64,000 bases of DNA from Pseudomonas protegens CHA0 (GTDB lineage: Bacteria > Pseudomonadota > Gammaproteobacteria > Pseudomonadales > Pseudomonadaceae): positions 2,171,001 to 2,235,000 of the forward strand of contig NC_021237.1 of the NCBI RefSeq assembly GCF_000397205.1. The letters are read 5' to 3'. The first letter of the stretch is position 1. Each line of letters starts with the position of its first letter. Shown in pieces: positions 53,097 through 64,000 of the stretch. Both the position numbers and the translations under genes were made by a program. The notes beneath the pieces are model-generated. The model was not told the DNA's origin and searched no databases. It saw only the letters and a program-made list of their open reading frames with translations.

Positions 53097-53804
53097 ATGG
53101 CCCAGTCGGAAACCGTTGAACGCATTCTCGATGCTGCCGAGCAGTTGTTCGCGGAAAAAGGTTTTGCCGAAACCTCATTGCGGCTGATCACCAGCAAGGC
53201 CGGGGTCAACCTGGCAGCGGTCAACTATCATTTCGGGTCCAAGAAGGCCTTGATCCAGGCGGTATTCTCGCGTTTCCTCGGCCCGTTCTGCATCAGTCTC
53301 GATCGTGAGCTTGAGCGCCGTCAGTCCAGGCCGGAGAACAAGCCGAGCCTGGAAGAGCTGCTGGAGATCCTCGTCGAGCAGGCCCTGGTAGTGCAGCCGC
53401 GCAGCGGTAACGACCTGTCGATCTTCATGCGTCTGCTGGGGCTGGCGTTCAGCCAGAGCCAGGGGCACTTGCGGCGTTATCTGGAGGACATGTACGGCAA
53501 GGTGTTCCGCCGCTACATGCTGCTGGTCAACGAAGCGGCGCCGCGTATTCCGCCCATCGAGCTGTTCTGGCGCGTGCACTTCATGCTCGGTGCTGCGGCG
53601 TTCAGCATGTCCGGGATCAAGGCGCTGCGGGCTATCGCCGAAACCGATTTCGGGGTCAATACCTCCATCGAGCAGGTGATGCGCCTGATGGTGCCGTTCC
53701 TCGCCGCCGGCATGCGTGCCGAAACCGGCGTCACCGACGAAGCCATGGCCAGCGCCCAGCTCAAGCCGCGCAGCAAATCGGCCCCGGCAGCCGCCAAGGC
53801 CTGA
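53097..53804 (+). CDS. psrA: TetR-family fatty-acid-responsive regulator PsrA
   Basis: 235 residues. The N-terminal helix-turn-helix (ERILDAAEQLFAEKGFAETS ... AGVNLAAVNYHFGSKKALIQ) is nearly the textbook PsrA sequence. The C-terminal domain binds long-chain fatty acyl ligands. In Pseudomonas PsrA controls rpoS (positively), fadBA and itself. The start is ATG 53097 (MAQSETVERI) with CGGAG upstream; an ATG six codons earlier overlaps an operator half-site. It is divergent from lexA. Confidence 0.94.
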   Translation: MAQSETVERILDAAEQLFAEKGFAETSLRLITSKAGVNLAAVNYHFGSKKALIQAVFSRFLGPFCISLDRELERRQSRPENKPSLEELLEILVEQALVVQPRSGNDLSIFMRLLGLAFSQSQGHLRRYLEDMYGKVFRRYMLLVNEAAPRIPPIELFWRVHFMLGAAAFSMSGIKALRAIAETDFGVNTSIEQVMRLMVPFLAAGMRAETGVTDEAMASAQLKPRSKSAPAAAKA

Positions 53805-53973
53805 CCCACGGGTGGGCGCGACAGCTTACATCCGCTAAGCTAGCCGCCCATGCCGATTCTCGTTCTATATCCCGTGCCTTCCCTGCGCCGATGCTGCTCG
53901 GCCCGGCTGCATCCATGCGGATGCGGCTCGATCAGCGTTGCCTGGAAGCCATTGTAGTGCTTAAGGAATTTCT

Positions 53974-54984
53974 ATGACTGCTGGCCTGCAAGGCTCTTTG
54001 ATGGTGGACGTCGCCGGTACCTGGCTGACGGCCGAAGATCGCCAACTCCTGCGCCAGCCGCAGGTCGGTGGGTTGATCATCTTTGCCCGCAATATCGAAC
54101 ATCCGCGCCAGGTACGGGAGCTGTGCGCGGCGATTCGGGCGATTCGCCCGGACCTGTTGTTGGCCGTGGACCAGGAGGGCGGCCGGGTGCAGCGTCTGCG
54201 CCAGGGCTTTGTGCGCCTGCCGGCCATGCGTGCCCTGGCCGACAATCCGAATGCCGAGTACCTGGCCGAGCAGTGTGGCTGGGTCATGGCCACCGAGGTG
54301 CTGGCGGTGGGGCTGGACCTGAGCTTCGCCCCGGTACTGGACCTCGATCACCAGCGCAGCGCGGTGGTGGGCAGCCGGGCTTTCGAGGGCGACCCCGAGC
54401 AGGCGGCGTTGCTCGCCGGTGCGTTTATCCGCGGTATGAACAGCGCCGGCATGGCCGCTACCGGCAAGCACTTTCCCGGGCACGGCTGGGCCGAGGCCGA
54501 CTCTCATGTGGCGATCCCCAATGACGAGCGCAGTCTGGATGAAATCCGTGCCAAGGACCTGTTGCCCTTTGCTCGTCTGAGCAAGCAGTTGGCGGCAGTG
54601 ATGCCTGCGCACGTCATCTATCCGCAAGTCGACCCTCAACCGGCCGGCTTCTCGCGCTACTGGTTGCAGGACATCCTGCGTGGCGAGCTGCAATTTGACG
54701 GGGTGATCTTCAGCGATGACCTGTCCATGGCCGGCGCCCATGTCGTCGGGGACGCGGCAAGCCGGATCGAAGCGGCGCTGACCGCCGGTTGCGACATGGG
54801 GCTGGTATGCAATGACCGTGCTGCCGCCGAGCTGGCCCTGAGTGCCGTGCAGCGCCTCAAGGTGCAGCCTTCGCCACGCATCGCGCGCATGCGTGGCCAG
54901 GCCTTCGCCAATATCGAGTACAAGCAGGATCCGCGTTGGTTGGCGGCGCTGGGTGCCCTCAAGGATGCCCAGTTGATCGACTGA
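53974..54984 (+). CDS. nagZ: Beta-N-acetylhexosaminidase NagZ
   Basis: 336-residue GH3 enzyme of cytoplasmic peptidoglycan recycling that removes GlcNAc from anhydromuropeptides, influencing AmpC beta-lactamase induction. Visible motifs: AVDQEGGRVQRL (substrate-binding Asp/Arg), KHFPGHGWAEADSH with the mobile catalytic His, and IFSDDLSMAGA with the nucleophile Asp. Length is typical. The start is ATG 53974 after AAGGAAT. It converges on the SNF2 gene. Confidence 0.95.
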   Translation: MTAGLQGSLMVDVAGTWLTAEDRQLLRQPQVGGLIIFARNIEHPRQVRELCAAIRAIRPDLLLAVDQEGGRVQRLRQGFVRLPAMRALADNPNAEYLAEQCGWVMATEVLAVGLDLSFAPVLDLDHQRSAVVGSRAFEGDPEQAALLAGAFIRGMNSAGMAATGKHFPGHGWAEADSHVAIPNDERSLDEIRAKDLLPFARLSKQLAAVMPAHVIYPQVDPQPAGFSRYWLQDILRGELQFDGVIFSDDLSMAGAHVVGDAASRIEAALTAGCDMGLVCNDRAAAELALSAVQRLKVQPSPRIARMRGQAFANIEYKQDPRWLAALGALKDAQLID

Positions 54985-54995
54985 CGACTTCGCAA

Positions 54996-55024
54996 GGGGG
55001 CTCCGGGCAATTCTGGATGCCCCC
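54996..55024. terminator. Stem-loop between nagZ and the SNF2 helicase gene
   Basis: GGGGGC ... GCCCCC with an inner CCGG/CTGG pairing lies 11 bases after the nagZ stop. There is no T-tract, so intrinsic termination is uncertain. Confidence 0.4.
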
Positions 55025-55038
55025 GCACGTGGCCGGTC

Positions 55039-57729
<2,691 letters not shown>

Positions 57730-57740
57730 AGGGACTTCGA

Positions 57741-58307
57741 TCAGTCCGGAATTTCAGTTGGAGCGGGGCGCGGTGCCGGTGCGGTCAGCGAGGTGATCTT
57801 GATCAGCAGCGCCAGATGGCCGTTGTCCAGGTAGTTGAGCTGGCCATTCTTGGTATGGCTCTGCTGTTTCAGGCGCTCGCTGCTGGTGACCAGGCCGTTG
57901 CTGTCGATCTGGTTGACCCAGAAGTCCGCGTCCACATCGGTGAAGCGCCCTAGCTTCAGGCTCAGGGTGCCTTCGATGGGGAACTGGCCGAACTGTTCCG
58001 GGCCATCGCTGAGGGCAACCTTTACCGGGGTTTCCCCCAGGGTCTGTTGCCAGGCCTTGTGCAACAGCACGCTGTAGCTGCCGCTGGCGCCGAGCTTTTC
58101 CACGATGCTGCCCAGGGCTGGGGTACGCAGGCTGTCCGGGCTCAGCCGTTGAGCGCCGGCGGCCCAGTCTTCGGGGGCTGCACGGCTGACGATCAGCGGC
58201 TCGGCGTTCTGCCGTACGAGGATCATTTCCACCTGGTACAGGTCATCGGCAAAGGCCGTTGGCGCGACCAGGGCCAGGAGCAGGGTCAGGGAGCGGAACA
58301 GGCGCAT
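57741..58307 (-). CDS. csiV: CsiV family periplasmic protein
   Basis: 188 residues with the start at ATG 58307 after AAGGA, giving a signal peptide (MRLFRSLTLLLALVAPTAFA|DD). The mature part begins LYQVEMILVRQN, with mixed strands and a proline-rich end (APAPRPAPTEIPD). It fits the CsiV family, named for a Vibrio protein needed for peptidoglycan responses to D-amino acids, and has the usual place next to mfd. It is periplasmic. The exact role in Pseudomonas is unknown. It lies 10 bases after mfd. Confidence 0.78.
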   Translation of the reverse strand: MRLFRSLTLLLALVAPTAFADDLYQVEMILVRQNAEPLIVSRAAPEDWAAGAQRLSPDSLRTPALGSIVEKLGASGSYSVLLHKAWQQTLGETPVKVALSDGPEQFGQFPIEGTLSLKLGRFTDVDADFWVNQIDSNGLVTSSERLKQQSHTKNGQLNYLDNGHLALLIKITSLTAPAPRPAPTEIPD

Positions 58308-58317
58308 GGGGCGTCCT

Positions 58318-61300
58318 TCAAGCAGATTTCGGGGTGAGGCGCTCAAACAGTGCCTCCAATGTATTAAAGCGCTCTTCCGGGCGCTCCATCGGCACCATGA
58401 ACTTGAACAGGGTTGCGCCTTCGAATTTGTAGCGTTTGGGCTGGCCCTGGATCAGTTTGATCAAGGCCAGTGGGTCTACCGGTGTATCTGCGGCGAACTC
58501 GATGCGGCCGCCTTGTGGGCCGCCGTCGACCTTCTTGATCCCCAGTTGCTCGGCCTGGAGTTTGAGCAGGGTCAGGCGGATCAGGTTCTTGGTCGGCTCC
58601 GGCAGCAGGCCGAAGCGGTCGATCATCTCCACTTGCAGGTCCTTCAGGCCGTCCTCGTCGGTGGCCGACGCGATGCGCTTGTAGAGGATCAGGCGCGCGT
58701 GCACGTCCGGCAGGTAGTCCTCGGGAATCAGTGCCGGCAGGCGCAGGTTGATTTCCGGGCCGCCACCCAGTGGCTGGTCGAGGTTCGGTTGTTCGCCCTT
58801 GCGGATGGCCTTCACCGCGCGTTCGAGCATTTCCATGTAGAGGGTGAAGCCCACGGCCTGGATCTGCCCGCTCTGGCCGTCGCCCAGCAGTTCGCCAGCG
58901 CCACGGATCTCCAGGTCGTTGGTGGCCAGGACGAAGCCGGCTCCCAGGTCCTGGGTGTTGGCGATGGCCTCCAGGCGTTTTTCCGCGTCCGGGGTGATCT
59001 GCTGGCGCGGTGGCGTCAAGAGGTATGCGTAGGCCTGGTGGTGACTGCGCCCGACCCGACCGCGCAACTGGTGCAACTGGGCCAGGCCGAACTTGTCGGC
59101 GCGCTCGATGATGATGGTGTTGGCGCTGGGCACGTCGATGCCGGTCTCGATGATGGTCGAGGCGATCAGCACGTTGAAGCGCTTGTGATAGAAGTCGCTC
59201 ATCACTTGTTCGAGTTCGCGTTCGCGCATCTGCCCGTGGCCGATGCCGATCCGCGCCTCGGGCACCAGTTCGGCCAGGTCGGCGGCGCATTTCTCGATGG
59301 TCTTCACGTCGTTGTGCAGGTAGTACACCTGGCCGCCACGCAGCAGTTCGCGCAGCAGGGCCTCTTTGACCGTGCTCTTGTTCTGCTCCATGACAAAGGT
59401 GCGCACCGACAGGCGTCGCGCCGGCGGGGTGGCGATGATCGACAGATCGCGCATGCCCGAGACGGCCATGTTCAGGGTCCGCGGGATCGGCGTGGCGGTC
59501 AGGGTCAGGATGTCGACTTCGCTGCGCAGCGCCTTGAGCTGCTCTTTCTGGCGGACCCCGAATCGGTGTTCTTCGTCGATGATCACCAGCCCCAGGTTCT
59601 TGATCTTCACATCGTCCTGCAACAGCTTGTGGGTGCCGATGACGATGTCGATCTTGCCTTCGGCGAGGTCCGCCACCGCAGCATTCACTTCCTTGGTGGA
59701 CTTGAAGCGGCTCATCACTTCCACGGTCACCGGCCAGTCGGCGAAGCGGTCGCGGAAGCTGTTGTAGTGCTGCTGGGCGAGTAGGGTGGTGGGCACCAGG
59801 ATCGCCACTTGCTTGCCGCCGTGGACCGCAATGAAAGCGGCGCGCATGGCCACTTCGGTCTTGCCGAAGCCCACGTCGCCACAGACCAGTCGGTCCATCG
59901 GTTTGCCCGAGAGCATGTCTTCGCGCACGGCCTCGATGGTGCTTTGCTGGTCCGGGGTTTCCTCGAAGGGGAAGCCGGCGCTGAAGGTGGCGTAGTCGGC
60001 CTTCGGGTCGGCAAAGGCATAGCCTTCCCGGGCGGCGCGGCGGGCATAGATGTCCAGCAGCTCGGCCGCCACGTCCCGCACCTGTTCGGCGGCTTTGCGC
60101 TTGGCTTTCTGCCAGGCTTCCGAGCCCAGGCGGTGCAGTGGGGCGAGTGCATCGTCGCTGCCGGTGTAACGGGCGATCAGGTGCAGGTTGGCCACGGGCA
60201 CATAGAGCTTGGCGCCCTCGGCGTATTCCAGAGTGAGAAATTCGGCGACCTGATTGTCGATTTCCAGCGTGGCCAGCCCCAGGTAGCGGCCGACACCATG
60301 ATCGATGTGCACGACCGGCGCGCCTTCACGCAGCTCGGTGAGGTTCTTGATCACTGCATCGTTGTTGGCATCGGCGCGCTTTTCCCGGCGCCGACGCTGC
60401 ATTACTCGCTGGCCGAACAACGGGCTTTCGGCCACCAGGGCCAGGGCCGGATCGTCCAGCACCAGGCCTTCGTCCAGCGGGGCGATGGTGATTGCCAGGC
60501 GTTCCTTGCTGGCGACGAAGTCCGGCCAGCTGTCGACGGTCTTGGGTCGCAGCTTGAGGCGCTCCAGCAGCTCCAGCAGCACTTCCCGGCGGCCGGCGGA
60601 TTCGGCGGTGAACAGCACTCGCCCGGGGAACTCGTCGAGAAAGCCCGAAAGTGCTGCCAGCGGCTGGTTGGCCTTGGCTTCGATGGCCAGGTTCGGCAGC
60701 TCGTGGGCCGGGAAGCGTTCGCGGCCGACACCGGTCTCGATGTCCTGCTGGCTGGCCACCACTCGCGGCCAGTTCTTCAGCCGGGCGAAGCAGTCTTCCA
60801 CTGGCAGGAACAGTTCGGCCGGGGGCAGGAGCGGGCGCGAAGGGTCGACGCGGCGCTCTTCATAGCGGTTGCGTACATCGTTCCAGAAGTTTTCCGCGGC
60901 CTGTTCGATGCCCGGCAGGGAAAACACCTGGGTGTCCTGGGGCAGGTAGTCGAACAGGGTCGAGGTCTCTTCGAAGAACAGCGGCAGGTAGTACTCGATA
61001 CCGGCCGGGGTAATCCCGCTGCTCAGGTCCTGGAAGATCGGGCAGCGACGGAAGTCCACATCGAAGCGTTCGCGAAAGCGCGCCTTGAAGCGGGTCACCG
61101 CTTCTTTCTGCAGCGGGAACTCCTTGGCCGGCAGCAGGCGCACCGAGTCGACCTTGTCGATGGAGCGCTGGTTCTCCGGATCGAAGGTGCGCAGGGTCTC
61201 GATTTCGTCGTCGAACAGGTCGATGCGATAGGGCAGCTTGCTGCCCATGGGAAACAGATCGATCAGTGCGCCGCGCACGGTGAATTCGCCGTGTTCGTAG

Positions 61301-61767
61301 ACGGTGTCCACGTAGCGGTAACCACTGGCTTCCAGGCGGGTGCGCATCTGTTCCACATCGAGCTTCTGGCCGACGTCCAGCACCAGGCTGCTGCCCAGCA
61401 GGAACTGGGTGGGCGCCAGGCGGTGCAGGGCAGTGGTGATCGGCACCACCAGCACGCCATGTTCCAGCTCCGGCAGCCGATAGAGGCTGGCGATGCGCTG
61501 GGAAATGATGTCCTGGTGCGGCGAGAACAGGTCGTAGGGCAGGGTTTCCCAGTCAGGAAAATGCAGCACCGGCAGATCCGGGGCGAAGAAGCTCAGCTCC
61601 TGTTCCAGCCGGTCAGCGCTTTGGCTGTCGGCAGTCAGCAGGAGGGTGAAGCGCTTGGCAGCGCTGGCGGCTTCGGCGATGGCCAGGCTCAGGGCGGCAC
61701 CGGGCAAGTTGCCCCAATGCTGTTTGCCGGCGGCGGCAGGGAGTAGCGGTAGACGCAGGACGGGCAC
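58318..61767 (-). CDS. mfd: Transcription-repair coupling factor Mfd
   Basis: 1149-residue DNA translocase that removes stalled RNA polymerase and recruits UvrA. N-terminal UvrB-like domains (about 1-450) are followed by the CarD-like RNAP-interacting domain (VVHIDHGVGRYLGLATLE), the RecG-like motor with Walker A GDVGFGKTEVAMRAAF and DEEHRFGV, and the TRG region and C-terminal D7 domain. The start is GTG 61767; the ribosome site is weak. It heads the mfd-csiV-SNF2 unit and is divergent from the GAPDH gene. Confidence 0.96.
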   Translation of the reverse strand: MPVLRLPLLPAAAGKQHWGNLPGAALSLAIAEAASAAKRFTLLLTADSQSADRLEQELSFFAPDLPVLHFPDWETLPYDLFSPHQDIISQRIASLYRLPELEHGVLVVPITTALHRLAPTQFLLGSSLVLDVGQKLDVEQMRTRLEASGYRYVDTVYEHGEFTVRGALIDLFPMGSKLPYRIDLFDDEIETLRTFDPENQRSIDKVDSVRLLPAKEFPLQKEAVTRFKARFRERFDVDFRRCPIFQDLSSGITPAGIEYYLPLFFEETSTLFDYLPQDTQVFSLPGIEQAAENFWNDVRNRYEERRVDPSRPLLPPAELFLPVEDCFARLKNWPRVVASQQDIETGVGRERFPAHELPNLAIEAKANQPLAALSGFLDEFPGRVLFTAESAGRREVLLELLERLKLRPKTVDSWPDFVASKERLAITIAPLDEGLVLDDPALALVAESPLFGQRVMQRRRREKRADANNDAVIKNLTELREGAPVVHIDHGVGRYLGLATLEIDNQVAEFLTLEYAEGAKLYVPVANLHLIARYTGSDDALAPLHRLGSEAWQKAKRKAAEQVRDVAAELLDIYARRAAREGYAFADPKADYATFSAGFPFEETPDQQSTIEAVREDMLSGKPMDRLVCGDVGFGKTEVAMRAAFIAVHGGKQVAILVPTTLLAQQHYNSFRDRFADWPVTVEVMSRFKSTKEVNAAVADLAEGKIDIVIGTHKLLQDDVKIKNLGLVIIDEEHRFGVRQKEQLKALRSEVDILTLTATPIPRTLNMAVSGMRDLSIIATPPARRLSVRTFVMEQNKSTVKEALLRELLRGGQVYYLHNDVKTIEKCAADLAELVPEARIGIGHGQMRERELEQVMSDFYHKRFNVLIASTIIETGIDVPSANTIIIERADKFGLAQLHQLRGRVGRSHHQAYAYLLTPPRQQITPDAEKRLEAIANTQDLGAGFVLATNDLEIRGAGELLGDGQSGQIQAVGFTLYMEMLERAVKAIRKGEQPNLDQPLGGGPEINLRLPALIPEDYLPDVHARLILYKRIASATDEDGLKDLQVEMIDRFGLLPEPTKNLIRLTLLKLQAEQLGIKKVDGGPQGGRIEFAADTPVDPLALIKLIQGQPKRYKFEGATLFKFMVPMERPEERFNTLEALFERLTPKSA

Positions 61768-62135
61768 GGACGGTCAAGCTCCAAGCGTTGCGACAAAGTC
61801 GGTAATTGTAACGGCCCCGGGCAGCCACTGTCAGTGGCTGATGCGTCTAATACGCTGGTTGGGGCAAATGTAGTGGCTATGACAACAAAATGCGCTTCTT
61901 GACCTGAAATGTAGTGCCGATTGTGGCTGGTGTTACGGAGGGTTACAGACAGGCTGGTGTGATGTCCAAAAAATTGACGCTGCTGGAAGCCGCGGTTTTA
62001 CTGGTCTCCAGCACAGTGGTGTTTTTTTGCAAGGGCTTTTTGTTACGTTCCGCACGACAGGCGCGCATTGCTACGACAGGAACTGGGCGGCATAATGTAG
62101 CCCCTTTTTTCTGCCCCTACATGTGGAAGGTTCCC
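61768..62135. other. Divergent mfd/gap intergenic region
   Basis: 368 bases with promoters for both genes. A strong candidate for gap is given separately. An in-frame extension of gap through this region (from 61914) encodes a chance hydrophobic stretch and crosses that promoter, so it is not considered coding. Confidence 0.5.
62069..62097 (+). promoter_or_regulatory. Candidate sigma-70 promoter of gap
   Basis: TTGCTA (62069-62074), a 17-base spacer and CATAAT (62092-62097), about 38 bases before the GTG start. Confidence 0.5.
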
Positions 62136-63584
62136 GTGACTCAGAAGCCCGACCAGTGTCTTGGTGAATGGATCGACCGTGAAGCACTCGCAGAAGCGAT
62201 GATTCCGCTTATCGGTCAGCTCTACCGCAATAACAACGTGGTGAGCTCGATCTATGGCCGCAGCCTGATCAACCAGTCTGTCATCGCGATTCTCAAAGCT
62301 CACCGCTTTGCTCGCCACCGTTCCTCCGACGATAGCGAACTCTCCGTCCACGAAACATTCCCTCTGCTTAAAGCCATGAGCGAGCTCAAGCTCGGCGCGG
62401 CATCGGTAGACCTGGGCAAGTTGGCGTTCAAATTCCGTAACGAAGGCAATGGCCGCAGCGCCGAGCAGTTCGTTCGCGAAGAAATGGCTGATGTGGTTGG
62501 CCAGCAAAATGCTTCGGCCCGCAAAGGCACTGACGTAGTCCTGTACGGCTTCGGTCGTATCGGCCGTCTGCTGGCGCGCATCCTGATCGAGAAAACCGGT
62601 GGTGGCGACGGCCTGCGTCTGCGCGCCATCGTGGTGCGCAAGGGCGCCGAAAACGACCTGACCAAGCGCGCCAGCCTGCTGCGTCGCGACTCGGTGCACG
62701 GTTCGTTCAACGGCACCATCACCATCGACGAAGAAAACAACACCATCACCGCCAACGGTAACCTGATCCAGGTCATCTACGCGAAGAACCCGACCGAGGT
62801 GGACTACACCCAGTACGGCATCAAGGACGCTCTGCTGGTGGACAACACCGGTGTATGGCGTGACGCCGACGGTCTGGGCCAGCACCTGGCCTGCCCGGGT
62901 ATCGACCGCGTTGTTCTGACCGCGCCAGGCAAAGGCAAGCTGAAGAACATCGTTCACGGTATCAACCACAACGAAATCACCGCTGACGACAAGATCGTGT
63001 CCGCCGCTTCCTGCACCACCAACGCCATCGTGCCGGTGCTGAAGGCTGTGAATGACAAGTTCGGCATCATCAACGGTCACGTCGAAACCGTTCACTCGTA
63101 CACCAACGACCAGAACCTGATCGACAACTTCCACAAGGGCGATCGCCGTGGCCGTAGCGCCGCGCTGAACATGGTGATCACCGAGACCGGTGCTGCTACT
63201 GCTGCTGCCAAGGCCCTGCCTGAGCTGGCCGGCAAGCTGACCGGTAACGCGATCCGCGTTCCGACGCCAAACGTGTCGATGGCCATTCTCAACCTGAACC
63301 TCGAGAAAGCCGCCACCCGTGAAGAGATGAACGAGTACCTGCGCTACATGGCGCTGCACTCCGACCTGCACAAGCAGATCGACTTCGTCAACTCGCAGGA
63401 AGTGGTGTCCACCGACTTCGTGGGCTCGCGTCACGCCGGTGTGGTCGACGCTGAAGCGACCATCGTTCAGGACAACCGCGTTGTTCTGTACGTCTGGTAC
63501 GACAACGAGTTCGGTTACAGCTGCCAGGTAGTGCGCGTGATGGAAGACATGGCCGGGGTCAACCCGCCAGCGTTCCCACGCTAA
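62136..63584 (+). CDS. gap: Long-form glyceraldehyde-3-phosphate dehydrogenase
   Basis: 482 residues, about 140 more than ordinary GAPDH. The extension is N-terminal (VTQKPDQCLGEWIDREALAE...). The GAPDH core starts near residue 128 with VLYGFGRIGRLLARIL and holds the catalytic cysteine in SAASCTTNAIVP and the NAD-contacting YDNEFGYSCQVVRV. It interconverts glyceraldehyde-3-phosphate and 1,3-bisphosphoglycerate; long-form enzymes in Pseudomonas are thought to serve gluconeogenesis. The start is GTG 62136 after GGAAGG; the ATG five codons earlier is possible. Confidence 0.9.
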   Translation: MTQKPDQCLGEWIDREALAEAMIPLIGQLYRNNNVVSSIYGRSLINQSVIAILKAHRFARHRSSDDSELSVHETFPLLKAMSELKLGAASVDLGKLAFKFRNEGNGRSAEQFVREEMADVVGQQNASARKGTDVVLYGFGRIGRLLARILIEKTGGGDGLRLRAIVVRKGAENDLTKRASLLRRDSVHGSFNGTITIDEENNTITANGNLIQVIYAKNPTEVDYTQYGIKDALLVDNTGVWRDADGLGQHLACPGIDRVVLTAPGKGKLKNIVHGINHNEITADDKIVSAASCTTNAIVPVLKAVNDKFGIINGHVETVHSYTNDQNLIDNFHKGDRRGRSAALNMVITETGAATAAAKALPELAGKLTGNAIRVPTPNVSMAILNLNLEKAATREEMNEYLRYMALHSDLHKQIDFVNSQEVVSTDFVGSRHAGVVDAEATIVQDNRVVLYVWYDNEFGYSCQVVRVMEDMAGVNPPAFPR

Positions 63585-63600
63585 GCGACTGCTGAAATGA

Positions 63601-63631
63601 AAACGCCCCGACTTGTCGGGGCGTTTTTGTT
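63601..63631 (+). terminator. Terminator of gap
   Basis: Stem AACGCCCCGAC / GTCGGGGCGTT with a short loop and T5, just after the stop codon. Confidence 0.88.
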
Positions 63632-63667
63632 TGTGGCTTGCGCCGGCAAGCCAGGTCGGCGCAACCG

Positions 63668-63693
63668 TAGGAGCTGGCTTGCCAGCGAAGCGT
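63668..63693. repeat. REP element
   Basis: GTAGGAGCTGGCTTGCCAGC followed by GAAGCG is the standard REP core, also seen at 30240-30265 in inverse. A degraded partner (GGCTTGCGCCGGCAAGCC) lies just upstream at about 63636-63653. Confidence 0.72.
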
Positions 63694-63698
63694 TTGTC

Positions 63699-64000
63699 TC
63701 AGGCGCCGCGCGCTGTTGCCGCTTGCGCGGTACGCAGTTCGTGGCGATTGCCGCGGAACAGCACCAGGGTGGCGATCAGCCCCAGCACCGCCGCGCCACT
63801 GAGCCAGATGCCCGGAGCCGCCTGATTGCCCAGGACGTGGATCAGGTAGGTGCAGGCTGCCGGGGTAAAGCCGCCGAAGGTCGCGGTGGCCAGGCTGTAG
63901 GCCAGGGAAAAACCCGTGGTGCGCACTTCCACCGGCATGATTTCAGTCAGGGCCACCACCATCGCGCCGTTATACGAGCCATAGAGGAAAGACAGCCACA
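63699..64000 (-). CDS. MFS transporter (3' part)
   Basis: About 100 C-terminal residues; the frame is open to the window edge, so the start is outside. TM segments with [20 protein letters not shown] and [20 protein letters not shown] are typical of the metabolite:H+ symporter (citrate/alpha-ketoglutarate/shikimate) branch of MFS, TM10-12. The substrate is probably a carboxylate. It converges on gap. Confidence 0.8.
   Translation of the reverse strand, partial: WLSFLYGSYNGAMVVALTEIMPVEVRTTGFSLAYSLATATFGGFTPAACTYLIHVLGNQAAPGIWLSGAAVLGLIATLVLFRGNRHELRTAQAATARGA

Noticed and set aside
59809..61746. 645-codon antisense frame over mfd
   Set aside because: Codon-bias shadow of mfd.
61914..62135. 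Hydrophobic N-terminal extension of GAPDH
   Set aside because: It crosses the best promoter candidate; GTG 62136 has a good ribosome site and gives the known long-form protein.

Overview
The window comes from a Pseudomonas chromosome, most likely the P. fluorescens/protegens/chlororaphis group. The housekeeping genes (aer, acnA, rlmM, pdxB, slt, uup, fadBA, topA, lexA-sulA, psrA, nagZ, mfd, gap) have typical Pseudomonas sequence and, from memory of PAO1, two conserved orders: hydrolase-aer...acnA-rlmM-tusA, and slt-uup-usp-fadBA-topA-lexA-psrA-nagZ-csiV-mfd-gap. Pseudomonas-type REP/REPIN repeats, SOS boxes and PsrA boxes agree. No rRNA, tRNA, CRISPR or prophage was seen.

Region 1 (1-2.7 kb): end of an alpha/beta hydrolase gene, a REPIN, and the aerotaxis receptor gene aer behind a very good sigma-28 (FliA) promoter.

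Region 2 (2.7-25 kb): an AT-richer surface-polysaccharide island between aer and the CPBP-protease/acnA block. One half makes and exports an O-polysaccharide by the ABC-transporter route: manC, gmd and two GDP-fucose-synthase paralogues supply GDP-sugars, a GT4, a GT2 and a two-module glycosyltransferase build the chain, Wzm/Wzt export it, and a methyltransferase-like gene overlaps wzt. No Wzx, Wzy, WaaL or initiating transferase is visible. The other half looks like decoration: an OafA-type acyltransferase with an SGNH domain, a dead IS3-family relic, and a coupled operon galE-gtrB-methyltransferase-gtrA-large GT-C protein. That operon has the logic of phage-type gtr O-antigen glycosylation modules, but with galE and a methyltransferase included.

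Region 3 (25-37.8 kb): CPBP protease, acnA divergent from rlmM, tusA convergent with a MATE exporter (their stop codons overlap), pdxB, a small conserved protein, a fused ABC exporter and the lytic transglycosylase slt.

Region 4 (37.8-64 kb): uup, a universal stress protein, the beta-oxidation operon fadBA with a candidate PsrA operator, topA, and a three-gene operon of two tandem paralogous two-TM proteins plus LemA. These are followed by lexA-sulA under two SOS boxes, psrA with two abutting self-operators, nagZ, an SNF2/SWIM helicase, csiV, mfd, a long-form GAPDH and the end of an MFS transporter gene. The least understood parts are the expanded gtr-like operon, the Wzt/methyltransferase pair with two fucose synthases, and the LemA module.
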